Shown here in pieces: positions 26,091 to 34,345 of a stretch of 64,000 nucleotides of DNA; within the stretch, counting starts at the first letter, position 1, and every line of letters starts with the position of its first letter. Below the pieces are notes generated by a model. It was not told the origin of the DNA. It was given only the letters and a program-made list of their open reading frames with translations, and searched no databases. A program made the translations under genes and the position numbers. This DNA comes from Xanthomonas rydalmerensis (GTDB lineage: Bacteria; Pseudomonadota; Gammaproteobacteria; Xanthomonadales; Xanthomonadaceae), in contig NZ_CP126170.1 of NCBI RefSeq assembly GCF_033170385.1, positions 2,380,001-2,444,000 on the forward strand, given 5' to 3'.

Positions 26091-28066
26091 CGATGCAATG
26101 GATCAATGAGCGCAGCGACGATTCCAGCGAAGGCGAGGACTTGCGGTTCAAGACGCGCAGGGACTTCCTGCGTTCGCTGGCGCAAGCCGATCGGGAAACG
26201 CTCGACGCGATCGATGTGCTGGCGGCGACGCTCACGACGGATGACGAAACACCGACGATCGACATGCTCGTGGCGCTTGCTGCTCCAAGCGCAAGGCCTG
26301 CCTTTGACACGAACATGGTCGTGACAATGGCGTGTGCCGTGGCGCTTGCGCACTGCCCCGACCTGACGACCTGGCAGACGGTGAGGTCAATCGCGAACCA
26401 CTCTTGGGAGATCGAACATTGGCTGCACGAGGCCATGGCCGCCCAGACCGCGCGAGATGTCAACGCCAAGGAACGCTACGTCGCCCTGCTGACGCAGCTG
26501 TTCCAGGCGCTGGAAAGCGGAGCATGCAAGTCGGCTTCGACGCGCCGCAACGAGTCTCGCGAAGGCGCGAGGGCGCACTGGGAACACGCCGAGTACAAGC
26601 TCGATGAGATCTGGTGGGGGCTTCGCGGGGCCGACTTCATGAATTTCGAGGAGGAGGTACGGGTCCTGGGTCTCCTCGCCGAACTCGCGCCAGCCGAGTT
26701 CCAGGCGCTGATCGCCAGATCTCGGGATCCCTTCCTCGTGGACGCAGCCCTGCTTGGAGCCGGCGTCGGTGCCTTGAGTCCTCGCTTCGCCCAATGGGAG
26801 ACGTGCGTCGAGGCGGCACCACCTGCCTTCGTGCCGGATGGTCGCTGGACGAGCTCGGTGCTGCTGCCCCTGCTGCTGATGCATGGGCAGCGCCAACTGG
26901 TCGCGGCAAGCAGTCAGTTCCCGCGGTTCGATGCCAATGTATCTGAGGTCCCGGCGCTTACCGCGCAGGTGGTGGAACTGGCCGAAGCCGTAGTGGATGT
27001 GATTGCCCGGCGAACTGACGCGCTCGCGGCACTCGCGCGATGGAGTACGTGGCTGATGCGCCAGGTGCTGGTCTCCAAAGACGACGAATTCGAAGATATC
27101 CGAGCGCCTGGGTTTGTCAACAAGACATTGCTGGGGGCCATCGGCAGGGCGATGCAGGGCAAGGAGGCGATCTCGCGCGCGCCAGACGACGCGGCGCCAT
27201 GGGAGGCGTGGTGCTATCGCTGCGTCCAGTCGTGTTTTGCTCAGGACAGACAAGCGCCGGTCCCCGATGTCGAGGCATTCGCCAGCCAATGGCGGCTCTC
27301 CCCTGAAGACTGGCATGAGCGGAAGGGACGCCAGTTGTTGGCAATGGCGGAACTGCACATCATGCGGGCCGACGTGCCCAGCCTCTCCTCGCGGTTGCTG
27401 GCGGTGCCCTTCGCTGCCAGGGACACCTTCGCGGAGGACTGGCGGGCGCTGTGGGACGAAGCTTTTTATCTCCGCGAGGTGGTCGAATTCGGATCTGCCG
27501 CCGCGGAATCGCGTGCCGGCTCCGACAAATCCGACGCGAGCCGCCTGCTCCTGCTCCTGGCGAGCATGGCCTTGGCATGCCTGGACCAGGTTGCCGACCG
27601 CCTCGGAGCGTCCAGCGATCCGATGGTAGACGGCACGGAGCGCTTGCATGGGGCACTGTCCGCGGCGGTGATGGACCTGCTACACATCGACGACACGATC
27701 TACCGCGAGCAGTGGCTGGTCTTGCTGCAGCACGTGGCGTTGCGCAGGGCATACTGGGACGGCCGCTACGGCCCCAAATCCGGTCTTGCGCTCTTCAGTG
27801 AAACATCGTCACCGGCGATCCCGGACTACCTGGTGCGATTGCAGGCAAATCCCGGCGATCTCGTGGCCTTTCTGTATTCATGCGAGCGCAACGACCTCAA
27901 CCTGGCCGCGCTAAGGGAGGACTTGCGAAGCGCCGGCATCGACTTGGGCGCGCATGTAGCCACCCTCAAACGCCTGAATGGGCTGCGAGACAGGGCCTAT
28001 CCCATGAATCCTGCTGCCATCCGCGCACTCGCCCCGCTCATGGATGGCAATGAAGCGCTGCTCTAA
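26087..28066 (+). CDS. Large helical protein of unknown function, third gene of the cassette
   Basis: 659 residues from the ATG that overlaps the previous stop; a longer frame upstream only re-reads the PLD gene. No signal peptide, membrane segment, P-loop or catalytic motif is seen. The protein appears almost entirely alpha-helical with many Leu/Ala-rich helices (for example DASRLLLLLASMALACLDQVADRL) and Trp-rich patches (WEHAEYKLDEIWWGLRG; WEAWCYRCVQSC). This resembles helical-repeat scaffolds or sensors rather than an enzyme. I do not recognise it. Coupling to two PLD-like proteins suggests it is their target-recognition or regulatory subunit (inference). Confidence 0.75.
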   Translation: MTMQWINERSDDSSEGEDLRFKTRRDFLRSLAQADRETLDAIDVLAATLTTDDETPTIDMLVALAAPSARPAFDTNMVVTMACAVALAHCPDLTTWQTVRSIANHSWEIEHWLHEAMAAQTARDVNAKERYVALLTQLFQALESGACKSASTRRNESREGARAHWEHAEYKLDEIWWGLRGADFMNFEEEVRVLGLLAELAPAEFQALIARSRDPFLVDAALLGAGVGALSPRFAQWETCVEAAPPAFVPDGRWTSSVLLPLLLMHGQRQLVAASSQFPRFDANVSEVPALTAQVVELAEAVVDVIARRTDALAALARWSTWLMRQVLVSKDDEFEDIRAPGFVNKTLLGAIGRAMQGKEAISRAPDDAAPWEAWCYRCVQSCFAQDRQAPVPDVEAFASQWRLSPEDWHERKGRQLLAMAELHIMRADVPSLSSRLLAVPFAARDTFAEDWRALWDEAFYLREVVEFGSAAAESRAGSDKSDASRLLLLLASMALACLDQVADRLGASSDPMVDGTERLHGALSAAVMDLLHIDDTIYREQWLVLLQHVALRRAYWDGRYGPKSGLALFSETSSPAIPDYLVRLQANPGDLVAFLYSCERNDLNLAALREDLRSAGIDLGAHVATLKRLNGLRDRAYPMNPAAIRALAPLMDGNEALL

Positions 28067-28978
28067 CGCAGCCTTGCATAGGCCCGCATACCGCGAGGGT
28101 GCGTCATCAATCGAGCAAGATGGCTGAGGGTCATCCGGTAGGTCGCGCCAAGGGTGAGGCGGCTCGCCAGTCGGCCCTAAGCGTGCATCTCGCGGTGCAG
28201 GCCGTCGCAATGGAACTAACTCAGGAGGACGCCGTCCAGGTCGATCTGGCGCAGGGGCTCGCTGCCGATGTGTCGCGAGTCGTCGCCATTGTTGGTGGCT
28301 GTAGTTCCCTCTGCAGCCAGTGCCAGGCGCTGGTCGAGGTACGCATGTCTGCGCTATCCTAAGAGGTGATTGACTATGGGCTTCCATCGCCGTCGCGCCC
28401 TGAAGTTCCTCCTTTTTCCGCACTAGCAAAGCTCTTGTCGGGTGACGGTAAACGCGACGGCAGTGGCCTACGTTGATCATCGCAAAATCCTTTAACTACG
28501 CGGACTTGCGAGTGCTGTTGATGATCGAGTGGGAATGATCCCCGGTCCTTCGGGGCCGATCACCAGCGGTCGGTTGCGGTTGCGGCAGCACCATCGCGGA
28601 TAGCGCTCGCCGGCCACGCCGGTGTCGCTTGCTGTTCGCGCGTGGTGCTCGCCGCGGTCGAGCCACGCATCGGCCTTTCTCTGTGTTTGCGCGACGCTAC
28701 GCAGCATCCGACTTGACGTTGGTTAGGCGCGTGTCGCGACACTCCCGCCAGGCGTCATGTTCTGCGGACCGCTGACACGTTGACGGCGACGGCACGATCC
28801 GCCGGCAGGTGAGGGAATGGGGGCTCGCACGCCGCTGGGCGAAGCGAAGCGCGTCCCCGCCGTGCGGTTCGGCACGCGCCAGCTGCTCGCCCGAGTTGAC
28901 TGCCACGCGCGCTCCTTATCTGCGCACGGCGACGCCAGCGACGCCGCGGCAGTGCGCAAGCCAGCAGCCTGGACTCGC
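28067..28978. other. Gene-poor scar at the right edge of the defence island
   Basis: About 910 bases in which no frame on either strand is convincing. It contains the right 29-bp repeat (28428-28456) and a small CCCCG-gtcctt-CGGGG hairpin near 28540. Base composition and broken frames suggest remnants of past integrations. No transposase or integrase fragment could be identified. Confidence 0.5.
28428..28456 (+). repeat. Right direct repeat flanking the defence island
   Basis: 29 bases matching 18925-18953 at 28 positions (G for C at the tenth). Both copies are preceded by a C/T-rich run (CCTTTT), so the similarity extends weakly to the left. See the left copy for interpretation. Confidence 0.6.
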
Positions 28979-29413
28979 CTATCGGCGCTGGTACACAACC
29001 CCCTGCACCAAGACCTGATCCGGCTCCGGCTGCTCGTCGAAACGCTGATGCGCCTCGGCGATGGCGGCTTGGTTGTCGTTCGCCCACTGGACTAGTTCCA
29101 TGACCGGCTTCAACAGCGTTGTTCCCAGGTCGGTCAGTTCGTAATCGACGCGCGGCGGGATCGTCGGATACAGCGTGCGCGTGATCAGTCCGTCGCGTTC
29201 CAGTCCGCGCAAGGTCAGCGTCAGCATGCGCTGGGAAATGCCGTCGATGCCACGCTTCAATGCGTTGAAGCGCTGCGGGCCGTTTTGCAGCATGGCGACG
29301 ATGTAGAGACTCCACTTGTCGCCGATGCGATCCAGGATTTGACGGGTCGCCAGACAGCCGCCCGCGTCGGGTGCAGGCAACTCGACAGGGCGCGTGATGT
29401 GACCAGGTGACAT
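28979..29413 (-). CDS. HxlR-family transcriptional regulator
   Basis: 144 residues. The start is chosen at MSPGH because AGAAGG lies a few bases upstream; a start at 29449 is possible. CLATRQILDRIGDKWSLYIVAMLQNGPQRFNALKR is the classic HxlR winged-helix beginning (Cys followed by GDKW), then GISQRMLTLTLRGLERDGLITR. HxlR proteins are small dimeric regulators, many responding to electrophiles or quinones through the N-terminal Cys. Divergent from the azoreductase gene, with an inverted repeat between, so it probably controls it and itself. Confidence 0.93.
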   Translation of the reverse strand: MSPGHITRPVELPAPDAGGCLATRQILDRIGDKWSLYIVAMLQNGPQRFNALKRGIDGISQRMLTLTLRGLERDGLITRTLYPTIPPRVDYELTDLGTTLLKPVMELVQWANDNQAAIAEAHQRFDEQPEPDQVLVQGVVYQRR

Positions 29414-29470
29414 GCATGTGCCTTCTTGTGGGGCAGCGGCAGGGACCATACCATCCTTTGTATAAATTGG

Positions 29471-29495
29471 TAAGTAAAAGCCAATTTATTACTTA
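29471..29495. promoter_or_regulatory. Candidate HxlR operator
   Basis: TAAGTAA-(11 bases)-TTACTTA, a perfect 7-bp inverted repeat in the A/T-rich region between the HxlR and azoreductase genes. A further TATACTTAG copy of the half site lies just downstream. Position and dyad fit a winged-helix dimer controlling both divergent promoters. Confidence 0.6.
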
Positions 29496-29522
29496 GTTCT
29501 TATTTTATACTTAGGAGCCGTC

Positions 29523-30140
29523 ATGCGCCACACGCTACTTGTCACCTCCAGTCCGCGGGGGGCGGACAGCCTTTCCACGCGCTTCGCCACCGACATCGCT
29601 CAGGGCATCCAGGCCCGCACCGGCGGTGCGCTGACGGTGCGCGACCTCGCCGCGACTCCGCCGCCGCACATCACCGCGGCCTATATCCAGGGCCGGATCA
29701 CGCCACCGGAGCAGCGCACACCGGAACAGGTCGATGCGGTGAACATCGCCCAGGAACTCGTCGACGAGTTGACGCGCGCCGATGTGATCGTGCTCGGCTC
29801 GGGCATGGTGAACTTCGGCCCGCCCTCGCAACTCAAGGCGTGGTTCGATCACGTCACCTGGCCCGGCGTCACCTTCCGCTATGGCGAGGCGGGGCCGCAA
29901 GGACTGCTGACCGGCAAGAAGGTCTATCTCGTCGCGGCCACGGGCGGCGTGTTCTCCGAGGGCGCCTGGGCGCCATTCGATTTTCAGACCAACTATCTGC
30001 TGCACCTGCTCGGCTTCATCGGCCTGACCGATGTCGACGTGGTGCGCGTCGAAGGCACGGTGCTCGGCCCGGATGCGGTGAACGCCGCCATCGACAAGGC
30101 TGCAACGGCCATCACTGCCTTGCTGGCGAAGGCGGCGTGA
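29523..30140 (+). CDS. azoR: FMN-dependent NADH-azoreductase / quinone reductase
   Basis: 205 residues, the usual size of AzoR. The flavodoxin-like fold is shown by the FMN-binding loop [14 protein letters not shown] at the N-terminus, [20 protein letters not shown] around 95-115, and [13 protein letters not shown] around 137-150. The enzyme reduces azo dyes in vitro and, more relevantly, quinones by two-electron transfer in the cytoplasm. First gene of a run with an NmrA-like gene 4 bases downstream. Divergent HxlR suggests induction by quinones or electrophiles. Confidence 0.92.
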   Translation: MRHTLLVTSSPRGADSLSTRFATDIAQGIQARTGGALTVRDLAATPPPHITAAYIQGRITPPEQRTPEQVDAVNIAQELVDELTRADVIVLGSGMVNFGPPSQLKAWFDHVTWPGVTFRYGEAGPQGLLTGKKVYLVAATGGVFSEGAWAPFDFQTNYLLHLLGFIGLTDVDVVRVEGTVLGPDAVNAAIDKAATAITALLAKAA

Positions 30141-30144
30141 GCGC

Positions 30145-30798
30145 ATGACCGGCAAAAAGACCATCGCCTTGTTCGGTGCAACCGGGCCGACCGGGCGGCA
30201 GCTCATCGAGGACGCCTTGAAGCGTGGCTATCGGCTGTCGGTCTACACGCGCGACGCCGCGAAGCTCGCCGCGTTCGCGGGAAAGGTCGACATCGTGGTC
30301 GGCGATCTGCAGGACCGCAACGCCATTGCACAATGCGTCCGAGGGGCCGACGCGGTCATCAGCGCGCTTGGCCCCAACGGTTTCAAGGTGCAGGGCGACA
30401 AGCCGGTCATGCACGGCCTGGCCAACATCATCGCCGCCATGCAGCAGGCTGGCGTGCGTCGCCTCATCCAGATTTCCACTGCCGCCTATCGCGACCCCAA
30501 GGATGGGTTTGATCTTGGCTCGCGCGCGAACGCGCTGATGTTCAAGGTGATTGCCCGCAAGGCGTACGACGACATCAAGGCTACGGGCGAACTGATCGCC
30601 AACTCGGATTTGGACTGGACACTGGTGCGGATTCCATTCCTTCAGGATGGCCCTGCGAACGGAAAGGTCGATGTGGGTTGGTATGGAACAACCAAGCTCA
30701 GTTCGAAACTTTCCCGCGGAAATCTGGCGGATTTTCTGGTGAGGCAGATCACTGACAAGCAGTTCGTGCGGGCCGCGCCTGGCATCGCCAATGGTTGA
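30145..30798 (+). CDS. NAD(P)-binding NmrA/SDR-like oxidoreductase
   Basis: 217 residues. The N-terminal Rossmann motif GATGPTGRQL (about 10-20) and VVGDLQDRNAIAQCVRGADAVISALGP are typical of atypical short-chain/NmrA-like proteins that reduce quinones or sense NADP. Late LDWTLVRIPFL also matches the family. Five bases separate it from azoR, so the two are co-transcribed. Substrate unknown. Confidence 0.88.
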   Translation: MTGKKTIALFGATGPTGRQLIEDALKRGYRLSVYTRDAAKLAAFAGKVDIVVGDLQDRNAIAQCVRGADAVISALGPNGFKVQGDKPVMHGLANIIAAMQQAGVRRLIQISTAAYRDPKDGFDLGSRANALMFKVIARKAYDDIKATGELIANSDLDWTLVRIPFLQDGPANGKVDVGWYGTTKLSSKLSRGNLADFLVRQITDKQFVRAAPGIANG

Positions 30799-30814
30799 AG
30801 AAGGGAGATCTGGC

Positions 30815-31453
30815 ATGTTGAAAATCGACCTCTATACCGAGATCAGTTGCCCTTGGTGCTTCGTCGGCCATCACCGTCTCGACAAAGTGCTGGCGGAGCG
30901 TTTCCCCGACCTGGCCGTGGACATCCGGCAGCATCCGGTCCTGCTGTTGCCGGATGCGCCGGTGGGCGGCCTCTACATTCCCGACTTGCTGCGCTCGCGC
31001 TACGGCATCACCGATCCGAAGGCCGCCTTCGCGCGTCCCGAGGGAGAAGCACGCGCGTCGGGTTTCGACCTGGATCTCGGTCGCCAACTCTGGACCTATC
31101 CGACCCAGGCCGCGCATGCGCTGATCCTCGCCGCCGCCGGGCGCGACACCCAGCATCGGCTCGCCGTCGCCATCACCGATGCCTACTTCATCGCAGCGAA
31201 GAACATCGCCGATGCGGAGGTGCTGGCCGACATCGCAGCCGGCCATGGTTTCGACCGCGACCAGGCGCGTGCCATTGCACTCGATCCTGCGCAGCACCGC
31301 CGCGTCGAGGCGGAAGCGGCCAGGTCGGTGGATGCCGGTGTCCGTTCGGTTCCTCACTTTGTCTTTGGGGAACGTATTGCGATCAATGGCGGTCGCAGCG
31401 AGGACGAGATCGCTGCGGCGATACGCGCGGCGTCCGGCGCGGTTCCTCTTTGA
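30815..31453 (+). CDS. DsbA-family oxidoreductase, FrnE-like
   Basis: 212 residues from the second in-frame Met (MLKIDLY), the usual beginning of the family. The active-site motif CPWC follows a short first strand (ISCPWCFVGHHRLDK). The family also contains FrnE and 2-hydroxychromene-2-carboxylate isomerases. GVRSVPHFVFGE supplies the cis-Pro loop and INGGRSEDE the end. No signal peptide, so cytoplasmic. Sixteen bases downstream of the NmrA-like gene, completing a three-gene redox operon. Confidence 0.9.
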   Translation: MLKIDLYTEISCPWCFVGHHRLDKVLAERFPDLAVDIRQHPVLLLPDAPVGGLYIPDLLRSRYGITDPKAAFARPEGEARASGFDLDLGRQLWTYPTQAAHALILAAAGRDTQHRLAVAITDAYFIAAKNIADAEVLADIAAGHGFDRDQARAIALDPAQHRRVEAEAARSVDAGVRSVPHFVFGERIAINGGRSEDEIAAAIRAASGAVPL

Positions 31454-31559
31454 CGCGTTCGGCCTCCGTCCATTCGATGTCGGGCGACGGCACTGCCAAC
31501 AGGTGCTTGCCGTTCTCCTCGGAGGACCCTTCATAGGTCCTCCGGATCAGTCGGTCATC

Positions 31560-32390
31560 TCAGCCCCAGGGCATTTCGCCGGTGGCGACCTTGGCGCCGA
31601 TCTCGAGGGCGACGCCCATGCCGAGATTCGGGAAGCGCGCTTCCATCGCTGCCTTGAGCGATGCGGCGTCCTTGGCCGTCGCAAGCGCCTCCTCGAAGGC
31701 CAGCAGATAGGCCTTGGTGTGGGCGATGGCCGACAGGTCGGTCGCCGCGTCGGGCGTCAGATGGCCAGGCACGACGATCGCGGGCGCGCGCGCGGCGATC
31801 GCATCGAGATTGGCGACCCAGACAGCACGCTGCGCCTTCGTCTGCGTATCGGCGGTCCAGACATGCACGCCGGAGAAGATCAGGACGCCGCCGAACACGG
31901 CGTGCAGCGAGGGCACCCAGAGATAGCGGCGATTGCCCAGGCCCTGGGCCGCGACGATCTCCACCGTCTCGCCATCGACCGACAGCGAGGCGCCGTCGAA
32001 CGCCTCGGGCAGGACGATGTCGTCGAGCGTCTGCGGACCGTTCTCCTTGAGCTGCGGCCCCCACACGGCGAGCTTCTTTTCGACGTTGGCCTGGATGGCG
32101 GCGAGCGTGTCGGAAGCGGCGACGACCTTGGCCTGCGGGAAGGCCTCGCGCACCGGCTTGAGGCTGAAGTAGTAGTCCGGGTCCGACTGGCTGACGTAGA
32201 TCGTCGTCAGCGTCTTGCCGGTGGCCTTGATCGCCTCGGCCAGCGCCTTGCCGTCGGGATAGGTGAAACCGCCGTCGATCAGCAGCGCTTCGGTTGCACC
32301 GGTCAACAGCACCGGCGCGCGGAAGAAGCCGTTCTGGCCGGCGGGAAAATGGGTCCAGGTCAATGTGGACGTCTGGCGGTCGTTGGTCAT
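31560..32390 (-). CDS. MBL-fold protein with degenerate metal site
   Basis: 276 residues; the ATG is chosen at MTNDRQ because upstream codons re-read the neighbouring DsbA gene. The MBL fold is indicated by TEALLIDGGFTYPDGKALAEAI and VVPGHLTPDAATDL. Where metallo-beta-lactamase-fold hydrolases have HxHxDH, this protein reads SQSDPDYYF, so the first-shell His ligands are replaced. VPGH keeps one His. It may be a noncatalytic or altered-metal member. It follows the DsbA-like gene on the same strand after 55 bases. Confidence 0.82.
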   Translation of the reverse strand: MTNDRQTSTLTWTHFPAGQNGFFRAPVLLTGATEALLIDGGFTYPDGKALAEAIKATGKTLTTIYVSQSDPDYYFSLKPVREAFPQAKVVAASDTLAAIQANVEKKLAVWGPQLKENGPQTLDDIVLPEAFDGASLSVDGETVEIVAAQGLGNRRYLWVPSLHAVFGGVLIFSGVHVWTADTQTKAQRAVWVANLDAIAARAPAIVVPGHLTPDAATDLSAIAHTKAYLLAFEEALATAKDAASLKAAMEARFPNLGMGVALEIGAKVATGEMPWG

Positions 32391-32445
32391 GGCAGGTCTC
32401 CTTGGGTGCGAGCGTGCAGTCAGCGGGAATGAAGGGTTGGAGAGC

Positions 32446-33078
32446 TCAGGCGGCGCGCAGATGCGCGGCCAGGGCGTCGCGGTTGCCGAACAGCACGTCG
32501 CTCGGCAACAGCCGGCTGCCGTGCGCGTCGTCGACGACGAGCGTGGGAACGCCCTGTGCACCGAAACGCGCCATCTCGCCGCGTGCGGCATCGATACGCG
32601 CGCGATAGGCACCGAGCATGTCGGCATCGGGCGATACGACGCGCTGGGCGGCATCGGCAAACCCTGCGCCGGACAGTACCTCCGCCACGACCACGCGATC
32701 GGAGGTGTTGCGGCCGTCGACATAGCGGGCACGTTGCAGGGTCTTCAGCGCCTCGCGTTCGCGCTCCGGCGCGGTCATGCCAACGGCGATCACGCCGAGC
32801 GTCGCGGGGGCCGAATCGAACAGCGTGCCGGTCGCGCCGAGTACCTGGTTGCGGTAGGCCTCGGAAAACGCTTGCCCGGTGAGGCGGGCGATGCGCTGGT
32901 CGTTCTGCCAGGCGTAGGCGGCGAAGGACGCCTCCATCGGCCGCGCATTCTCGCCGGCGAACAAGCCGGTGGGGGCGAGCCGCACGGTGACGCCCGGGAC
33001 CTGCGCAAGCTGGTCCAGGGCCGGGATGGCGCCGTAGCACCACCCACAAAGAGGATCGAAGAGGTAAGTGAGGCGCAT
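32446..33078 (-). CDS. DsbA-family protein with CGWC active site
   Basis: 210 residues. LFDPLCGWCYGAIPALDQL sets the thioredoxin-fold CxxC near residue 11, and FGAQGVPTLVVDD gives the cis-Pro loop. No signal peptide, so probably a cytoplasmic DsbA-like disulfide or glutathione-dependent oxidoreductase. A start at 33111 would add 11 residues; the shorter one matches the family. Divergent from a LysR gene with a clear dyad between, and upstream of the MBL-fold gene, so the two probably form the LysR target operon. Confidence 0.9.
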   Translation of the reverse strand: MRLTYLFDPLCGWCYGAIPALDQLAQVPGVTVRLAPTGLFAGENARPMEASFAAYAWQNDQRIARLTGQAFSEAYRNQVLGATGTLFDSAPATLGVIAVGMTAPEREREALKTLQRARYVDGRNTSDRVVVAEVLSGAGFADAAQRVVSPDADMLGAYRARIDAARGEMARFGAQGVPTLVVDDAHGSRLLPSDVLFGNRDALAAHLRAA

Positions 33079-33154
33079 GGTGGGATCCACTTGAGGAGGT
33101 GCGGCCACCATAGCGAAGCGAGATTGACGGATAAATCATGTGTAATGCTACAGT

Positions 33155-33175
33155 CTGTAAGTCATTGGCTTACAG
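33155..33175. promoter_or_regulatory. Candidate LysR operator between the DsbA-like and LysR genes
   Basis: CTGTAAG-tcattgg-CTTACAG, a perfect 7-bp inverted repeat with 7-base spacer. It contains a T-N11-A core and lies 15 bases before the LysR start and about 77 before the divergent DsbA-like start. Confidence 0.65.
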
Positions 33176-33190
33176 TGCGGCGAGGTCGGC

Positions 33191-34096
33191 GTGGAAGCCG
33201 TCAATCTCAACAGGCTTGCCTATTTCGCAGCCGTGGTGGACACGGGTTCGTTCACGCGCGCGGCCGAACGGTTGGGTATCACCAAGACCGTGGTCAGCCA
33301 GCAGGTCGCCAAGCTCGAGGCAGAGTTGAAGACGGCGCTGCTGATGCGCACGACCCGTCGGGTCGAGCCGACCGAAGCCGGACGGTTGCTGCATGCGCGC
33401 AGCGTGAGCGTGCTGCGCCAGGTCGAAGACGCCATCGGCGAGGTCACCCGCTCCAACACCGAGCCGAGCGGTGTGCTGCGGGTGGCCGCACCGAACGATT
33501 ACGGGACCTCCAGGATTGCGCCACTCGCTGCCGCCTTCACCCGGCTGCACCCGGCGTGCCAGGTCGAGTTGATCCTAGCCGACTCGCGCATCGATCCCGT
33601 CGCCAGCCAGATCGATCTGTCCATCCGGGTGGGCTGGCTCGACGATTCCAGCCTGCATGCACGGCGCATCGGCGGTTTCCGGCAGTGCCTGGTCGCCACC
33701 CCGGAACTGGCCAGGACCTTGGCGGTCGCAGGCCCCGACGACCTCGCGCAGGTTCCGTTCGTCGCCAACAGCGCGCTGCGCGAGCCGCTGACCTGGCACT
33801 TCGTCAAAGACGATTTCGAGCGGCGCACGGTCCACATGCGCCAGGCCCTGTCGACCAATGCGACGCCGGCCGTGCTCGCGGCGACGCTGGCCGGTGGCGG
33901 GGTGTCGGTCTTGCCGGATTTCCTGGTGGCAGACGCCCTGGCAGCCGGAACGCTGGTCGCTGTGCTGCCGGACTGGTCGTTGCCGGCCGGCGGCATCCAC
34001 GTGGTCTACCCGACGGCGCGCTTTCGCCCATCCAAGGTCACCGCATTTGTCGAGATGCTCGTTGCTGGTGTCGGCAACCGTGCGGCATCACGCTGA
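33191..34096 (+). CDS. LysR-family transcriptional regulator
   Basis: 301 residues from GTG. The winged helix-turn-helix is in residues 1-65 (LAYFAAVVDTGSFTRAAERLGITKTVVSQQVAKLEAEL). The effector domain includes PSGVLRVAAPNDYGTSRIAPLAAAFTRLHP, typical of the LTTR group that regulates oxidoreductases. Divergent from the DsbA-like/MBL-fold pair, with an inverted repeat between, so the simplest reading is regulation of that pair. Inducer unknown. Confidence 0.93.
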   Translation: MEAVNLNRLAYFAAVVDTGSFTRAAERLGITKTVVSQQVAKLEAELKTALLMRTTRRVEPTEAGRLLHARSVSVLRQVEDAIGEVTRSNTEPSGVLRVAAPNDYGTSRIAPLAAAFTRLHPACQVELILADSRIDPVASQIDLSIRVGWLDDSSLHARRIGGFRQCLVATPELARTLAVAGPDDLAQVPFVANSALREPLTWHFVKDDFERRTVHMRQALSTNATPAVLAATLAGGGVSVLPDFLVADALAAGTLVAVLPDWSLPAGGIHVVYPTARFRPSKVTAFVEMLVAGVGNRAASR

Positions 34097-34345
34097 TCTG
34101 GGCGCGTAACCGCGATCGCCAGCGGATCCGGCGAACGCATGCACGATCGGGGTTCGAAGGCTGCGACGTCGTTGTCATGGACCATTGCGGTGCTGCCCCG
34201 CGCCGATCACGGGGAGTGATCGGTGCCATCGCAGCAGTTGCAGGGGCGCTGCCATGCGCAATGCCGTAAATGTCCGCCTGCTTGGGGAACCGACGCCTGC
34301 CCTCTCGCCTGCGTTCGGAAGGGCGCAGTGAGCGAAAACACTGGG

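Noticed and set aside
28755..29417. 220-codon minus-strand frame overlapping the HxlR gene
   Set aside because: Same strand but different frame from a clear HxlR protein; composition is Arg/Ala-rich noise.
31560..32732. A 390-residue MBL protein with an extra N-terminus
   Set aside because: The first 114 codons re-read the neighbouring DsbA-like gene; MTNDRQ is the natural start.
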